From Erinaceus europaeus (lineage: Eukaryota > Chordata > Mammalia > Eulipotyphla > Erinaceidae), in the NCBI RefSeq assembly GCF_950295315.1, contig NC_080171.1:114148093-114212092 (forward strand): a stretch of 64,000 nucleotides of DNA, written 5' to 3'. Of the stretch, positions 22,796 to 33,780 are shown in pieces; the stretch's first letter is position 1, and every line of letters starts with the position of its first letter. The notes below the pieces were generated by a model that saw nothing but the letters and a program-made list of their open reading frames with translations, made no database searches and had not been told where the DNA came from. A program made the position numbers and the translations under genes.

Positions 22796-23072
22796 TCTTT
22801 TTTTAAATATTTATTTCCTTTTGTTGCCCTTGTTTTTTTATTGTAGTTTTTATTGATGTCATTGTTGTTAGGACAGAGAGAAATGGAGAGAGGAGGGGAA
22901 GACAGAAGGGGAGAGGAAGATAGACACCTGCAGACCTGCTTCACCACTTGTGGAGCGACTCTCCTGCAGATGGGGAGCCAGGGGCTCAAACCGGGATCTA
23001 CAGGCTGGTCCTTGCGCTTTGCGCGCTTTGCGCCACCTGTGCTTAACCCACTGTGCTACCGCCTGACTCCCA
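22796..23072 (-). mobile_element. SINE family A
   Basis: Reverse-oriented copy. GTGAAGTCTTTC (22784-22795) and GTGAAATCTTTC (23073-23084) form a TSD with one mismatch. A GCGCTTT repeat duplicates part of the A-box side. Confidence 0.9.
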
Positions 23073-23426
23073 GTGAAATCTTTCATTCCAACTAGTCTTC
23101 CTTTGGAGAATTCACTCAGAGTATAAGAAGACTTTTAAATTTCACCAAGAGATTTTCACATAAGCCAGAAAAACATCTGAAAAAATTTTAAGTACAAAAA
23201 AAAAAAAAGACATAACCCCCATACACTTCACCAAAATTACCAAAAAGTCTCAAAAAAAAAAAAGTTAAGGATTACTAGACAAAAGAGAGCTAGTCCCTGG
23301 TATGCAAAAGTTACCAGTGTAGAGCAGGGGAGTCAAGGGACCATGAGAAAATTAATAACTTACATGGAGAACCAGGAACAGGCATATGCTTTTCTTTCTT
23401 TTTTAACTTTGCCACATCTCAACTAA

Positions 23427-23603
23427 TTTGGGTTTTTCAATACTTTATTACAGAAATTGAGAAAGAGGGAAAAGACAGATACCGGCAGCCCTGCTTCACC
23501 ACTCACGAAGCTTTCCCTCTCCAGGTGGGGACCAGCACCTGGAACCTGGGTCCTTGCACACTAGAATGTGTGCGCTTAACCAGGGGCGGCACCACCTGGA
23601 CTC
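23427..23603 (-). mobile_element. SINE family B
   Basis: Reverse-oriented. It is flanked by TCAACTAATT on both sides (23417-23426 and 23604-23613). Confidence 0.85.
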
Positions 23604-23700
23604 TTCAACTAATTGTGTTTTTTTTTATCAATTTACCAACAGCCCTAAGTAGGAATTTACTATGTCTTATTTCTGTGATTCCTTGTATATGAAAGCCTAT

Positions 23701-23868
23701 TGTGGTCCGGGAGGTGGCTCAGTGGATAAAGCATTGAATTCTCAGCCATGAGTCCTGAGTTCAATCCCCAGCAGCACATGTACCAGAGTACCAGAGTGAT
23801 GTTTGGTTCTTTCTTTCCTTCTGTCTTTCTCATGAATACATAAATAAATTCTTTTTTAAAAAAAACCA
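23701..23868 (+). mobile_element. SINE family D
   Basis: Head GGTCCGGGAGGTGGCTCAGTG. It contains a small ACCAGAGT duplication and ends AATAAATTC plus an A-run. Confidence 0.9.
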
Positions 23869-24016
23869 TTTTATTCTAAAAAATGAAACACACAGAGAGA
23901 CCAGAGCACTACTCAGCTCTGGCTTATGGTGCAGCATGCTGGATATTGAACTTGGGACTGCAGAGCCTCAGGCATGAAAGTCTTTTGCAGAACCATTATG
24001 CCATCTCCCCAGCCCA
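23869..24016 (-). mobile_element. SINE family C
   Basis: Reverse-oriented, abutting the D element tail. Cues are GAGCACTACTCAGCTCTGGC and GCCATCTCCCCAGCCC. Confidence 0.85.
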
Positions 24017-24019
24017 GAA

Positions 24020-24412
24020 TGATGCTTTTAATTAATATTCTGTTTTGCTGAGACCTACCCACCAACAATAAAAGGTCTTTCCCCAGTGTTTCCAGCTCTC
24101 ACTGATGTGCTCATTCCATCTGCCTGAAGACAGCAGGCCTGATGAGCATGGAAGACATGACCCTGAAAAGGTGAAGTAATCCTGCTTGGGATCTGAACCT
24201 GTACCTTTTACTGAGGGCGAGGCTCTAATCTGTTAATTGATTGTCAATTTAAATTACCTGGAAGAGCTCTCTGCAGCCTTGAGGCTTCTGCTGTCTTGTT
24301 TTGATATTCTGGAAAGTGTCTTTCGTTGTCTGGATAAAAATTCCTCAGCTTTTCACAGGTGTGGGTTCATTTTCTTTTTCAACCATAATTTAAAAAAAAA
24401 AAACAAAAAAAA
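24020..24412. other. Unique sequence, no gene seen
   Basis: About 390 bp of non-repetitive sequence with one 75-codon frame that extends into the next SINE. Confidence 0.45.
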
Positions 24413-24578
24413 CTGTGGTCGGGGAGGTGGCACAATGGATAAAGCATTGGACTCTCAAGCATGAGGTCCTGAGCTCAATCCCCGGCAGCACATGTACCAG
24501 AGTGATGTCTGGTTCTTTCTCTCTCTCCTCCTATCTTTCTCATTAATAAATAAATAAAATCTTTAAAAAAAAAAAAAA
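24413..24578 (+). mobile_element. SINE family D
   Basis: Well-kept D copy (GGTGGCACAATGGATAAAGC and CCCCGGCAGCACATGTACC) with tail AATAAATAAATAAAATC. Confidence 0.9.
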
Positions 24579-24579
24579 A

Positions 24580-24790
24580 CTGGAGTCAGGCGTTAGCGTA
24601 GTGGGGTAAGCGCATGTGGTCCGAAGCGCAAGGACCACAGGCAGCAAAGCAGGTCTGCAGGTGTCTGTCTTTCTTTCCTCCTCTCTATCTTCCCCTCCTC
24701 TCCATTTTTCTCTGTCCTATCCAACAACGACAACATCAACAACAACAACAATAAAAAAAAAAAACAAGGGCAACAAAAGGGAAATTATTA
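24580..24790 (+). mobile_element. SINE family A lacking the B box
   Basis: The head GGAGTCAGGCGTTAGCG runs to GCGCAAGGACC and then jumps to ACAGGCAGCAAAGCAGG. The GGTTCGAGCCC box and the CCACCTGCAGG core are deleted. Confidence 0.85.
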
Positions 24791-24792
24791 TT

Positions 24793-24918
24793 ATTATTTT
24801 TTTTTACCAGAGTACTGCTCAGCTCTGGCTTATGGTGGTGTGGGGGATTGAACATGGGACTTAAGAGCCTCAGGCATGAAAGTCTCTTTATATAACCATT
24901 ATGCTATGCCCCCACCCG
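24793..24918 (-). mobile_element. SINE family C
   Basis: Reverse-oriented C copy (ACCAGAGTACTGCTCAGCTC). It ends at the head complement TGCTATGCCCCCACCC. Confidence 0.85.
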
Positions 24919-24919
24919 G

Positions 24920-25260
24920 AAATAAATATTTTAAAAAAAACTTTTTAAAATATGCATTTATAGTCATAGTTTTAAGTTGTAAATCAGTGACATGATACGT
25001 GCAGATTTCTGTAACTTCCTATTCCTGACACACTCCACGAATACAGAACGTGTGACTGTCAGATGCTTCACATGGCCAGTTAGTGGTCATCCCAGCTAGA
25101 GGTCTCAATCAGGATCCTGTAATTTCCTTGTTCACAACAGCTGGATTGGAAGTCTGCAGAGAACTCCCCTCTTCACCACGCGGACATGCTCAAAGGCTTC
25201 CCTGTGCTTCCTGGGTGTGCCAGACTTCTCCCTGATACCATTCCTGTTGAGACTTTATAT
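24920..25260. other. Unique sequence, no gene seen
   Basis: Non-repetitive stretch without a recognisable frame. Confidence 0.45.
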
Positions 25261-25261
25261 T

Positions 25262-25573
25262 TTTTTCTTTTTTTCTGCCACCAAAATTATCACTGGGACT
25301 TGGAGCTACACTAGGATTACACCACTCCTGGTGGCATTCTCCTCCTCCTACTGCTGCTTCTGCTTTTTTTTAACCTTTTTCTTTCTCTCTTTTTTTTTTA
25401 ACAGTAACATTAAAAAATGGTGGAGGGCTACAAAGAGAGAGGGGGGGCAAGAAAAAGAGAGATAACCTGCAGCACTGCTCCACTGCTTGTGAAGCTTCCT
25501 CTCTGCAGATGGGGAGCGGGGGCTTGAACCCAGGTCCTGTGCACTCTAGTGGATACACCACCACTAATCCCCC
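25262..25573 (-). mobile_element. SINE family B, extended, diverged
   Basis: The module complement (GCCACCAAAATTATCACTGG) lies left. A CTCCTCCTACTGCTGC tract, core and head complement (ACACCACCACTAATCCCC) follow. Confidence 0.75.
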
Positions 25574-25574
25574 A

Positions 25575-25955
25575 AACTTACTAAATTGCACAGTCATAAT
25601 TTTATATGCCGGAGGTACTGTTGCCTGTGGCCAAACCATATTTAGTCCCTGAGCATTTGAAGCATTGCTCATGCAGCTGAGGAGCTCAAGGCTTGGTTTC
25701 ACTTTGTGTAAATTAAACTGAAGAGCCATGTGTGGCTAGAGGCGACTACATGGCAAGATTTTTTTTTTTCTAAAGTAATTGCATCAGCCTAGCCCCATAT
25801 TAGATTACATGTAATATAATTAGTTTGATGAATCAACTGGTGTATTTATGCCGTGCTTTACAGTTTATAAATTGCCTTTTAAAAAAAAATCTCTCCAGCT
25901 TTCTGATGAATGATTAACTGCCTGTAGAACCAGAAGTTATAAAATAAGGCTACTT
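25575..25955. other. Unique sequence, no gene seen
   Basis: AT-rich, non-repetitive, with no gene evidence. Confidence 0.45.
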
Positions 25956-25956
25956 A

Positions 25957-26042
25957 GGGGCCGGGCCTTGGCACACCGGGTTAAGCGCACATAGTACTAA
26001 GTGCAAAGACCCACTCAAGGATCCTGGTTTGAGCCCCCTTTC
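25957..26042 (+). mobile_element. SINE head only (3' part missing)
   Basis: The head GGGCCGGGCCTTGGCACACC through GGTTTGAGCCCC is present, then unique sequence begins. Loss of the 3' part is unlike ordinary 5' truncation and suggests a later deletion. Confidence 0.75.
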
Positions 26043-26712
26043 TCCCAGGTCTTTAGCCCAAATTTGTTGTGCCCTGCAGTTCGTAGTGGTCTCACCCTCT
26101 GGCACGTACCCTGCCGGGTGTCACTGTGATGTTTCAGTGGTCTTGAGAGACACAGAACTTTGGCTCACAGAAGACTCCTCACAGTGTTGCCTGAGCAGTA
26201 CAGAGCATTTGAAGATAGTCATCCTGAGGCCTAGGGCATCTGTGGTGAGCCCATGCCTGTTTAAATAAGTGCAGCAGATACCCTCAGAGTCTGCTCACTT
26301 TGGACTTGTGGTTAACCAAACTGAAAGAAAACTCACTAAACCCCACATCTGGACAAACAAGCTTGCTCATTACACTGAATCATTACAGATTCTTTGGTAC
26401 AAACCACAGAAACGGCTCTCTGGAGCAGAAGCAAAAAGCCATAGTGCAAAGACTATGGACTCTTACGTCATCACTAGAAAGCTGGAGAATAAGGACTTTA
26501 AGTGGATAGGTACTAGGTACTATGAAGTAGGAAAAAAAGGTGGTACTGGTGGTACTGGTGGTGCTGGTGGTGCCTGACTGAATCCATCCTTTCATGTCCC
26601 ATGGTCCCTTACTCAAGATTAAAGGGGTAGAGGGAAGTAAAGTAGAATGGCCCAACTTCAGGAAGAATGTCTGTAAAATAACAATGAAAAGAACATGGCT
26701 CCTCTGGTTTTA
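26043..26712. other. Unique sequence, no gene recognised
   Basis: Frames of 69-102 codons overlap here (26029-26268, 26269-26577 plus). The longer one ends in Gly/Thr repeats encoded by the GGTGGTACT array. No domain is recognised. Confidence 0.4.
26540..26575 (+). repeat. (GGTGGTACT)n short tandem repeat
   Basis: About four nonamer units, the last two with GCT or GCC in place of ACT. Confidence 0.85.
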
Positions 26713-26835
26713 TTCACTTATTTTACTTTTTTTTTTATTTGTGATTAATAGTGAGTTACAATATTTTAAGATTATAATGTATAGTTCCACATCAGACCCA
26801 CCACCAAAGTTCTGTGTCTCATTTGAGTTTAACAG
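26713..26835 (-). mobile_element. LINE 3' end
   Basis: Poly-T, TTTGTGATTAATAGTG and TATAGTTCCACATCAGACCC. It shares layout with 55858-56520 and 63050-63140. Confidence 0.6.
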
Positions 26836-27120
26836 GGAGAAGAACGTACCTGGACTGACCGTGTCAACAAACACAATTTCCAAGAAAGATGTCTAAAACC
26901 TTTAGGAAGAGCTCACTCTTATTTAACCCACCCAAAAGTCCCATAAATACACCAGGAAATCAATATCAATATCTTATCACAAATGTTCTCACAGAACTCC
27001 TTACGGCTATCAACAGATGCAATGACATTTCCATGACCTACAAGTCTAGAAATCCTATAAGCTAAAGAAGGTTAATTATAAATAGTCTAATCCACTAAGA
27101 AGGTACATCTTAAGCATTCT

Positions 27121-27436
27121 TTTTTTTTTTTTTTTTTTTTGGTTTCTAGTCACTGGGGCTCGGTACTGGCACTACGAATCCCCTGCTCCTGGAAGCCATT
27201 TTTTTTCCATTTTTGTTGCCCTTGTTGTTATTGCTATTGTTGGATAGGACAGAGAGAAATCGAGAGAAGAAGGGAAGACAGAAAGGGGAGAGAAAGACAC
27301 CTGCAGACCTGCTTCATCACCTGTGAAGTGACAGCTCTACAGGTGGGGAGCCAGGGGGCTCGAACTGGGATCCTTAACGCTGGTCCTTGCACTTCATGCC
27401 AAGTGCGCTTAACCCGCTGCACTACTGCCTGCCCCC
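27121..27436 (-). mobile_element. SINE family A, extended
   Basis: Starts at a 20-base T-run and the module complement (GTCACTGGGGCTCGGTAC). The head complement ends TGCCTGCCCCCC. Confidence 0.9.
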
Positions 27437-27636
27437 CGCCATTTTTTTAAATTAGATAGGACAGAGAAACTTAGAGAGGATGGGAAGACAGAGGGGGAGA
27501 GAAAGATAGATACCTGCAGACCAGCTTCACCGCTTGTGAAGCAACCCCCCCCATAGGTGGGGAGTGGAAGCTTGAACCCAGGTCCACGTGCATATCCTTT
27601 CCCACTTAGCTGGGTGCATCACAACCTGCCCCCCTT
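27437..27636 (-). mobile_element. SINE family A/B, diverged
   Basis: Abuts the previous copy. Contains ACCTGCAGACCAGCTTCACC and a diverged core with a C-run. The head complement is poorly kept. Confidence 0.7.
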
Positions 27637-27826
27637 TATTTTCAATTTTTGAAGTTCACATTGTAACTCAAATTTTTATCTTGCTCTCAGAAGCTTCCAG
27701 TCTACTATGAAAAGATAGAATATGTACATCTATAGCACATAACTACCCAAAAAAGATAGTAATTAGTTTCACTGACAAGATCAGCGACTGTCCTTAGAAG
27801 GAATTTATTTAAATTAGAGTTTCTGG

Positions 27827-27910
27827 GGCCAGAGAGGTAGCTCAGTGATAAAGCATGTTCTGTAAGGTTCTCTGAGGTTCTGGGTTCGATCCCCAACACC
27901 ATATGAGAAT
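27827..27910 (+). mobile_element. SINE family E (tRNA-Ala/ID-like)
   Basis: AGAGAGGTAGCTCAGTGATA followed by GGGTTCGATCCCCAACACC. These are A and B boxes of a tRNA-Ala-like head with a short A-rich tail. Confidence 0.7.
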
Positions 27911-28082
27911 AACAAAACAAATAGAACAACATGGATGGCAGAGTTTCGTTTTGTGCTCTCTCAAATAAATGAAATAAATATCAGACCAGCAGGGAGGATT
28001 AGCAATAGACTGTGTGTGTCAGGCCCCAAGTCTGATACTACCATCAAATACGACAAAGTGATGTTCTCTAGTCCCACCAATC

Positions 28083-28141
28083 TAGTGCCCGGGTGGTAGT
28101 ACACTGGATTACACACACAGAGTGCTAAGCAAAAGGACTAT
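28083..28141 (+). mobile_element. SINE head fragment (A/B type)
   Basis: GCCCGGGTGGTAGTACACTGG through AGCAAAAGGACTA, then a family E element begins. Only the 5' part remains. Confidence 0.6.
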
Positions 28142-28290
28142 TTGGCTGGGCAGAGGCTCAGTGGTAGAACACAGGACTTACAAGTGTAAGACCCTGAGTC
28201 TATTCCCCAGCACCACAATCCCCCGTGATGCCGTCATTTTCACTCTCATTTTCATCCTCTATCTCTCATTAATAACCAAATAATTTAAAT
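28142..28290 (+). mobile_element. SINE family E (tRNA-Ala/ID-like)
   Basis: GCAGAGGCTCAGTGGTAGAA and a B-box-like GTCTATTCCCCAGCACC, with a pyrimidine-rich 3' part ending CATTAATAACCAAATAA. Confidence 0.65.
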
Positions 28291-28379
28291 ATTGTCAAAA
28301 CTTAAAATCTCAATGAAAGTAAATACATGGACAACAACAAAGTCTAGTATTATCGTGGCAATGTTTTCTTAATGAATCA

Positions 28380-28588
28380 TTTATTTACTTATTTTTTTAA
28401 GTATTTCTTTTATAGGACAGGGGATTTGAGAAAAGAAGGGGAAGTAGAGAGGTAGAGACAGAGAGACACCTGCAGTCCTGCTTCACCACTCATGAAGCTT
28501 TCCCCTATAGGTGGGGACCAGGGGCTTGAACCTGGGTCCTTGCTCATGGTAATGTGTGCGCACACCTCAGAGCACTACTGCCTGAGCC
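28380..28588 (-). mobile_element. SINE family B
   Basis: Reverse-oriented. Cues are ACCTGCAGTCCTGCTTCACC, AGGTGGGGACCAGGGGCTTG and head complement CACTACTGCCTGAGCCC. Confidence 0.85.
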
Positions 28589-28589
28589 C

Positions 28590-29060
28590 AAATGATTTGT
28601 AGTTGTATTTTTTTCCTCTACATGATCTAAGACTCTAGTACATTTAAGGGGGGAAAAAATTACCAGTGCAAAAGCTAGTCCTACCATAGCCATATTCTAT
28701 AACTCAAAGTTTACTTTCAAAATAATTGTGGGTACCAATGTATTTTAAGGATTTATTGGTTTATGTTTGGGGCCCCATGCATGTAAAGCCGTAATTTTGT
28801 GACATGAACAACTGAAACAGGTGGGATGGAGCAGTAAGGGAGCAGAGATTTGTATGGTTTTAAAGTTAAACTGTTATAAATGCAACTTAGAATGTTACAA
28901 CTTTAGAACGAAAAACGTAGTCCTTATGGAAACCACAAAAATAGATGCAGAATACACACAGGAAGTAAAGGCATAATTGAAGCATTATAGAGAAAGAGAA
29001 CTAAGCATAAAGAAGACAGGGATGGGGGCAGAGCACACTCTATTGAATAAACAAGTTATT
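28590..29060. other. Unique AT-rich sequence, no gene seen
   Basis: No repeat head or open frame of note. It may include decayed LINE sequence that I cannot classify. Confidence 0.4.
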
Positions 29061-29137
29061 ATGCTCAGGGACCCAGGCCCCTGGACCCCACCTGTGGGGG
29101 GAAAGTTTCAGAATCTGAAGCAGTGCTGCAGGTCTCC

Positions 29138-29172
<35 letters not shown>

Positions 29173-29238
29173 CCTATCTATCTATCTACCTATCTACCTA
29201 TCTCTTCTTAGTTTCTGTTTCTATCCAATAAATGAAGA
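29061..29238 (+). mobile_element. SINE family B, 5' truncated, with (TATC)n
   Basis: Starts near CAGGGACCCAGGCCCC. The pyrimidine tract is a (TATC/TACC)n microsatellite at 29139-29203, and the tail is CCAATAAATG. Confidence 0.8.
29139..29203 (+). repeat. (TATC/TACC)n microsatellite
   Basis: About sixteen tetramers with four TACC variants. Confidence 0.95.
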
Positions 29239-29312
29239 AAGAACATATTCAAAAAAAATTTAAGACAGGAATGCAGAGAACAAGGGACAAAATAGATAGA
29301 AAGGACTTACAT

Positions 29313-29519
29313 CAGAAGCCAGACCTTCCACCTTCTGCAACCCACAACAACCCTGGGTCCATGCTCCCAGAGGGATAGAGAATGGGAAAGCTATCAGGGG
29401 AGGGGATGGGATATGGAGATTGGGTGGTGGGAATTGTGTGGAGTTGTACCCCTCCTGCCCTATGGTTTTGTTAATTTATCCTTTCTTAAATAAAATATAA
29501 ATAAATAAATTCAAAAAAG
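29313..29519 (+). mobile_element. LINE-1 3' end with 15-bp TSD
   Basis: A 207-bp, 5'-truncated insert (CCTTCTGCAACCCACAAC, GGGAAAGCTATCAGGGGAGG, GGTGGTGGGAATTGTGTGG) ending in an A-rich tail. The exact TSD AGAAAGGACTTACAT lies at 29298-29312 and 29520-29534. Confidence 0.9.
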
Positions 29520-29728
29520 AGAAAGGACTTACATAAGATGAATATTACAAGGACAGGAGTCCGTTATTAATGATGATTATCAATGTAAATAGGTTAAACA
29601 TTAGATCACAACATAGTGATTGGCATAATAAAAAACACTTGATCCAACTAGACAGAGAAAAAAATAACTGGAGAAAATTAAAATAATATAACAGTAGTGA
29701 GTAGACCAATATCAAATTGATGCGGCAG

Positions 29729-30016
29729 ACTGGACGGTGGTGCACCTGGTTAAGAGCACATAGTACTAGTTAAGAACACATAGTACTGACTGCAAGTACC
29801 TGTGCAAGGATCTGGGTGGGAGCCCCCGCTCCTCACCTCACAAGCGGTGAAGCAGATCTGCAAGTGTCTATCTTTCCCTCTACCTCCCCCTCCTCTTAGC
29901 AATTTCTCTCTGTCCTATCCAATAAAGTGTGTGTGGGGGATGGCTGCTACAAGCAGTGGATTTATAGTGCTGATCCCCAATGATAACACTGGAGGCAAAA
30001 AAAGAAAAGAAAAAGA
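29729..30016 (+). mobile_element. SINE family A/B, extended
   Basis: The head contains an internal duplication (GTTAAGAGCACATAGTACTA then GTTAAGAACACATAGTACTG). Part of the core is deleted and the 3' module is present. Confidence 0.85.
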
Positions 30017-30039
30017 ACTGATAGATATGCATGTAATTG

Positions 30040-30325
30040 GACATTCTGAGTGGTTTGGACTGAAAAATATACTAGAAGAAATAAATCTCAAATCTGATGA
30101 AAATTTTGAACTCAACGTTTCAAGAAGCTAGAGAAATTGTAAACGGAAGAACCATTCAGAAAGCTACAAGGCACATTATAGTCAATTGCTTAAGACCAGT
30201 GAAAAGGAGAAAAACCGTAAAGAGTCCTTGGAAAAAGGTACATACAAAACAATATAGGAATGGCATCAGATTCCCCCTCAGAACCAACATAAGCTAGAAG
30301 ATAGCAGACACTAACATTTAACATT
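30040..30325 (+). mobile_element. LINE-1/HAL1 ORF1-region fragment
   Basis: CAAGAAGCTAGAGAAATTGT, AAGGCACATTATAGTCAATT and TAGGAATGGCATCAGATTCC recall the conserved ORF1 middle to C-terminal coding stretch. The frame is broken. Confidence 0.55.
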
Positions 30326-30332
30326 CTTAATA

Positions 30333-30630
30333 TGGGAGTCGGGCGGTAATGTAGTGGGTTAAGCACAGGTGGCGCAAAGTGCAAGGACTGGCATAAGGAT
30401 GCCAGTTCGTGCCCCCGGCTCTCCACCTGCAGGGGACTCACTTCACAGGCGGTGAAGCAGGTCTGCAGGTGTCTATCTTTCTCTCCTCATTTTCTGTCTC
30501 CCCCTCCTCTCTCCATTTCTCTCTGTCCTATCCAACAACAACGACAACAATAATAACTACAACAATAAAAAACAACAAGGGCAACAAAAGGGAATAAATA
30601 AATTTTTTTTAAAAATTAAAAACTTAAAAA
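30333..30630 (+). mobile_element. SINE family A
   Basis: Complete A copy (GGGAGTCGGGCGGTAATG; tail AACAACAAGGGCAACAAAAG). Confidence 0.9.
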
Positions 30631-30647
30631 AAAGTGTGAAGCAAAGT

Positions 30648-30938
30648 AAGGGGCTGGTGATGGCTCACCTGGTGGACTTTATACGTTACCAAGTGGAAGG
30701 AGGACTGGGGTTCAAGCCCTGGTGCCTACCTGTGGTATGTGTGATGAGAGGGAGTTTCACAAATGGTGGAGCAGTTCAGCATCTCTCTCTCTCCTCTCTC
30801 TCTCTCCTTCTCTTTCTCTCTTACCCTCTATACAAAGTATAAATACAAAAAAAGAAGAAGAAGAAATTGTGAAATCATGCAAGCATTAAGCCCCAGTGAC
30901 AACCCTGGTCAGGAAAAAAAAAAAAAAAAAAAAAGAAT
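30648..30938 (+). mobile_element. SINE family B, extended, diverged
   Basis: Head GGGGCTGGTGATGGCTCACC. The 3' module ends CCCCAGTGACAACCCTGG before a long A-run. Confidence 0.8.
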
Positions 30939-30949
30939 GAAGTCAAAGC

Positions 30950-31310
30950 ACCATAGATTGGATTGCTTCAACAATAGAAATGCTATTTTCTCACAAGTAC
31001 AGAGATTGGAAGTTTTAGATAAGGGTGTCAGCATCATGGGTCCTAGTGAGAATCCTTTATTTTAAGAACCACATTCTTTCTTTGTCCTCATGCTAGAGAG
31101 AGGCAGAGACAGAGACAGAGAGACAGAATGTGCTTTCTGGCATTTTGGCTCATAATAATACTAGGCCTACTATTTCATGGCCCTGTTCTTGTTTCTATCT
31201 CATTTAACCTCATACCCCTTGAAAATCTGATCTCCAAACATAGACATATTGAGGGTTAGGGCTTCAGTGTAAGAATTGGATGGAGGGACATAACTCTATG
31301 TATAGCACCA
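30950..31310 (-). mobile_element. MLT1-like LTR (ERVL-MaLR), ancient
   Basis: In reverse orientation: GAAATGCTATTTTCTCACAA, GTGTCAGCATCATGGGTCC, then ATCTGATCTCCAAACATAGA and GGGTTAGGGCTTCAGTGTAA. These match the ordered blocks of the old MLT1 LTRs. It is an old fossil with no internal retroviral genes visible. Confidence 0.65.
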
Positions 31311-31359
31311 CGTATTGTGAGGGTTCGTGTATGTAAAAATAAGTTTCTAGCAAGTGTTT

Positions 31360-31600
31360 GACACAATGGCATAAAAGCCTAGAGAGGAAACATAAAAGCA
31401 TATAATTTATTCTATTTACTACATATTAATCTCTACTATAAGTTAAGTAGTGCAGTAGCATTTGAAGGTGGGTTGATTTGAGTCAAAGCTGTACAATGAA
31501 TTTCTAAAGTAACCACAAAAGTAAACACCAAAGAAAATGGTTACTATAACAACAAAGGAAATGAAACAGAATCATATAAAAGATCTAATCCAAATGAAGA
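31360..31600 (+). mobile_element. LINE-1/HAL1-like fragment
   Basis: AT-rich text such as AGGAAATGAAACAGAATCAT resembles the A-rich noncoding part of old half-L1 elements. Low similarity. Confidence 0.35.
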
Positions 31601-31604
31601 CAAA

Positions 31605-31665
31605 AAAAAAAAAAAAAGGAGGAGAAGAAAGAAGAAGAGGAGGAGGAGGAAAAAGGAGGAAGCAA
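31605..31665 (+). repeat. GA-rich (GAA/GGA)n tract
   Basis: An A-run passing into purine-only GGAGAAGAAAG and GAGGAGGAGG repeats. Confidence 0.8.
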
Positions 31666-31709
31666 TAATGTATGGAGATAAATAGAAAAAGAAAGATGTG
31701 TGTTCCAGA

Positions 31710-31838
31710 AAGTAATAAATAAAACACTGGACTCTCAAGCATGGGGATCCAAGTTCAATCCCCAGCCACACGTGTACCAGAGTGAGTTTGATCTTCTCTC
31801 TCTCTCTCTCTTCTGCCAGAAATAAATAAATAAAGCAG
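31710..31838 (+). mobile_element. SINE family D, head diverged
   Basis: TAAAACACTGGACTCTCAAG through ACGTGTACCAGAGTGAG, with tail AATAAATAAATAAAG. The first 20 bases of the head are eroded. Confidence 0.8.
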
Positions 31839-31844
31839 AGAACA

Positions 31845-33090
31845 AAATGGTAGATTTAAATCCACACATATTCAAATGTTAGGGTCTGAGTAAAAAGTAG
31901 GAACACTGATCTAAGCTGTACAGGTCGATGAGAAAGCTACCCTGGGAAAGTTATGAAGATTAGAGGCTCAGGAACATGGGGAAGTTCCTGAAATTACACA
32001 ATGTGCAATTTCTCCAGATCGATGATAGCAGACTCCCTCTCTTCTCTCTAAAGGAACAATAATGTAATAATCACAGAGAACATGTTGACCCAGGACCATG
32101 GTTGAACAATCTTCCACTATCGACTGTGCTAAAACCATGGGAAGTCTACTTGAGCAAGGTTAACCACAAGGCAACTGTGCTCACTAAATGCAAATGACTA
32201 AAGGCCTCTCCTTCCAGGATGGTGTAGCAGAAGGACTTTTCCCTATTCCTACATTTCCTTATTCCTATATGTTCCTGTCCTTCTATACAGTATAAGTATA
32301 AGAAGCTTCAAAAGATGGAGAGAAAAGGGGATTGACTTGGGACCTTCAGAAAGAACCTAGAGACCGGTCTACACAGCAGGAGTGCCTTAGGGTTTTTGTT
32401 TCATTTGTTTTGTTTTTGCTCATGTATCCAAGACTTACTGGGGAAGCTGGCAACATGGAAACACCAAGAGGCAGAGATCAAAACAAAACAAAATGTCTTT
32501 GTGGAAGCCAGTTCTCTCTCAAACCAAAGAACCAGAAAGAAGGGAGTCTAGAACAATAGGACTTAGAAAAGCAGTGCTCTACCCCAGTCACTTCAACCTT
32601 ACCTCCAGTTCCACCTGCAAGTGTTAAGAGTGAGACTTCAACTCACTCTCAACAGCTCTCTTCCATTTTTGTCAGGCATTAAATTCCTCGACTAGAAGCC
32701 CCAAGAGGGAGCCAGGACCTATCAGTCCATTCCTATCAGTCAGGAGGAAGGCCTGCCCATGATGGTGTCATAAAACTTCCAGGGAGCTGAGGGAATTCTA
32801 CTTCACCCAGCGGTGAGGGGCTCATTCTCACTTGCATGCTGGAGAAGCCTAGCAGAGTATCACCACCCACTGATAATAAAGCCCATGCTTCTGATGTGAC
32901 GCTAGATGCAATGAGGTGTGTGCCTTGGGAGTGGGGGGGAGTGAGAGGGGGAGGCAGTTAGTGGCACTCCTGCTCCTGGTAGAATTCTCTTATGTGCCTA
33001 CAAGTAGCCATTACAGAACTGGACTTCTAGTCCACATGGCAGCAACAGGCCCACCTCTACCTCCTCTGCCAAATACACATCAAAAGAAAC
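31845..33090. other. Unique block, no gene recognised
   Basis: 1.25 kb without SINEs, one of the longer repeat-poor blocks in the distal half. One 75-codon frame (32332-32559) has no recognisable domain. It could hold an old element I cannot name or a conserved noncoding segment. Confidence 0.4.
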
Positions 33091-33093
33091 CAG

Positions 33094-33412
33094 CCAGGGA
33101 GCTGTCTGTAGCGCAGCGGGTTAAGCGCACATGGCATGAAGTGCAAGGACCGCGCAAAGATCTAAGGAGCCCAGTTTGAGCCCCCAGCTTCTCAAGTGGT
33201 GAAGCAGGTCTGCAAGTGTCTATCTTTCTCTGCCCCTCTCTGTCTTCTACTTCTCCCTTGATTTCTCTCTGTCCTATCCAATAACAGCAGTAGCAATAAG
33301 AACGACAACAACAACAAAATTGGGGGGGAGGGTGGCCACCAGGAGCAGTGGATTTGTAGTGCAGGCATCAAACCCCAGCAGTAACCCTGGAGGCAAAAAA
33401 AAAAAAAAAAAT
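33094..33412 (+). mobile_element. SINE family A, extended
   Basis: CTGTCTGTAGCGCAGCGGG head. The core lost the CCACCTGCAGG block (CCCCAGCTTCTCAAGTGG). The 3' module and poly-A are present. Confidence 0.9.
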
Positions 33413-33444
33413 CCAACCAAGATAGAATATTTAAAGAGTACCTA

Positions 33445-33661
33445 TTTTTTTTTTAACTTTTATTTTCTTTTTTTAATACATGTTATAGCATTATATATAT
33501 ATATATATTAGTGAGAGAGATATAGAAAGGAAGACACACAGAGAGAAAGACCAGGGCATTGCTTAGCTCTGGTTTATGGTGGTGCTGGGGATTGAAACTG
33601 GGACCTCTGAGCCTCAGGCATGGAAGTCTTTTGCAGAACCATTATGCTGTCTCCCCAGACC
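33445..33661 (-). mobile_element. SINE family C with (TA)n
   Basis: Reverse-oriented C copy with a longer 3' part holding (TA)n at 33491-33509 and an AGAGAGAAAGACCAG block before the usual core. Confidence 0.85.
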
Positions 33662-33780
33662 AAGAGCATCCAGTTTTTTGTAACACAATACCCATAAAGA
33701 CCAGGTATGTCAAATACCACTTCTCATACCCAAACCTAAAAAAGTCTAAAGTCTCAACTTGAATTTAAAATCGATGAAGA

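Noticed and set aside
33641..33662. Possible LTR boundary
   Set aside because: This is the head complement of a C-family SINE, with no TG...CA ends or duplication.
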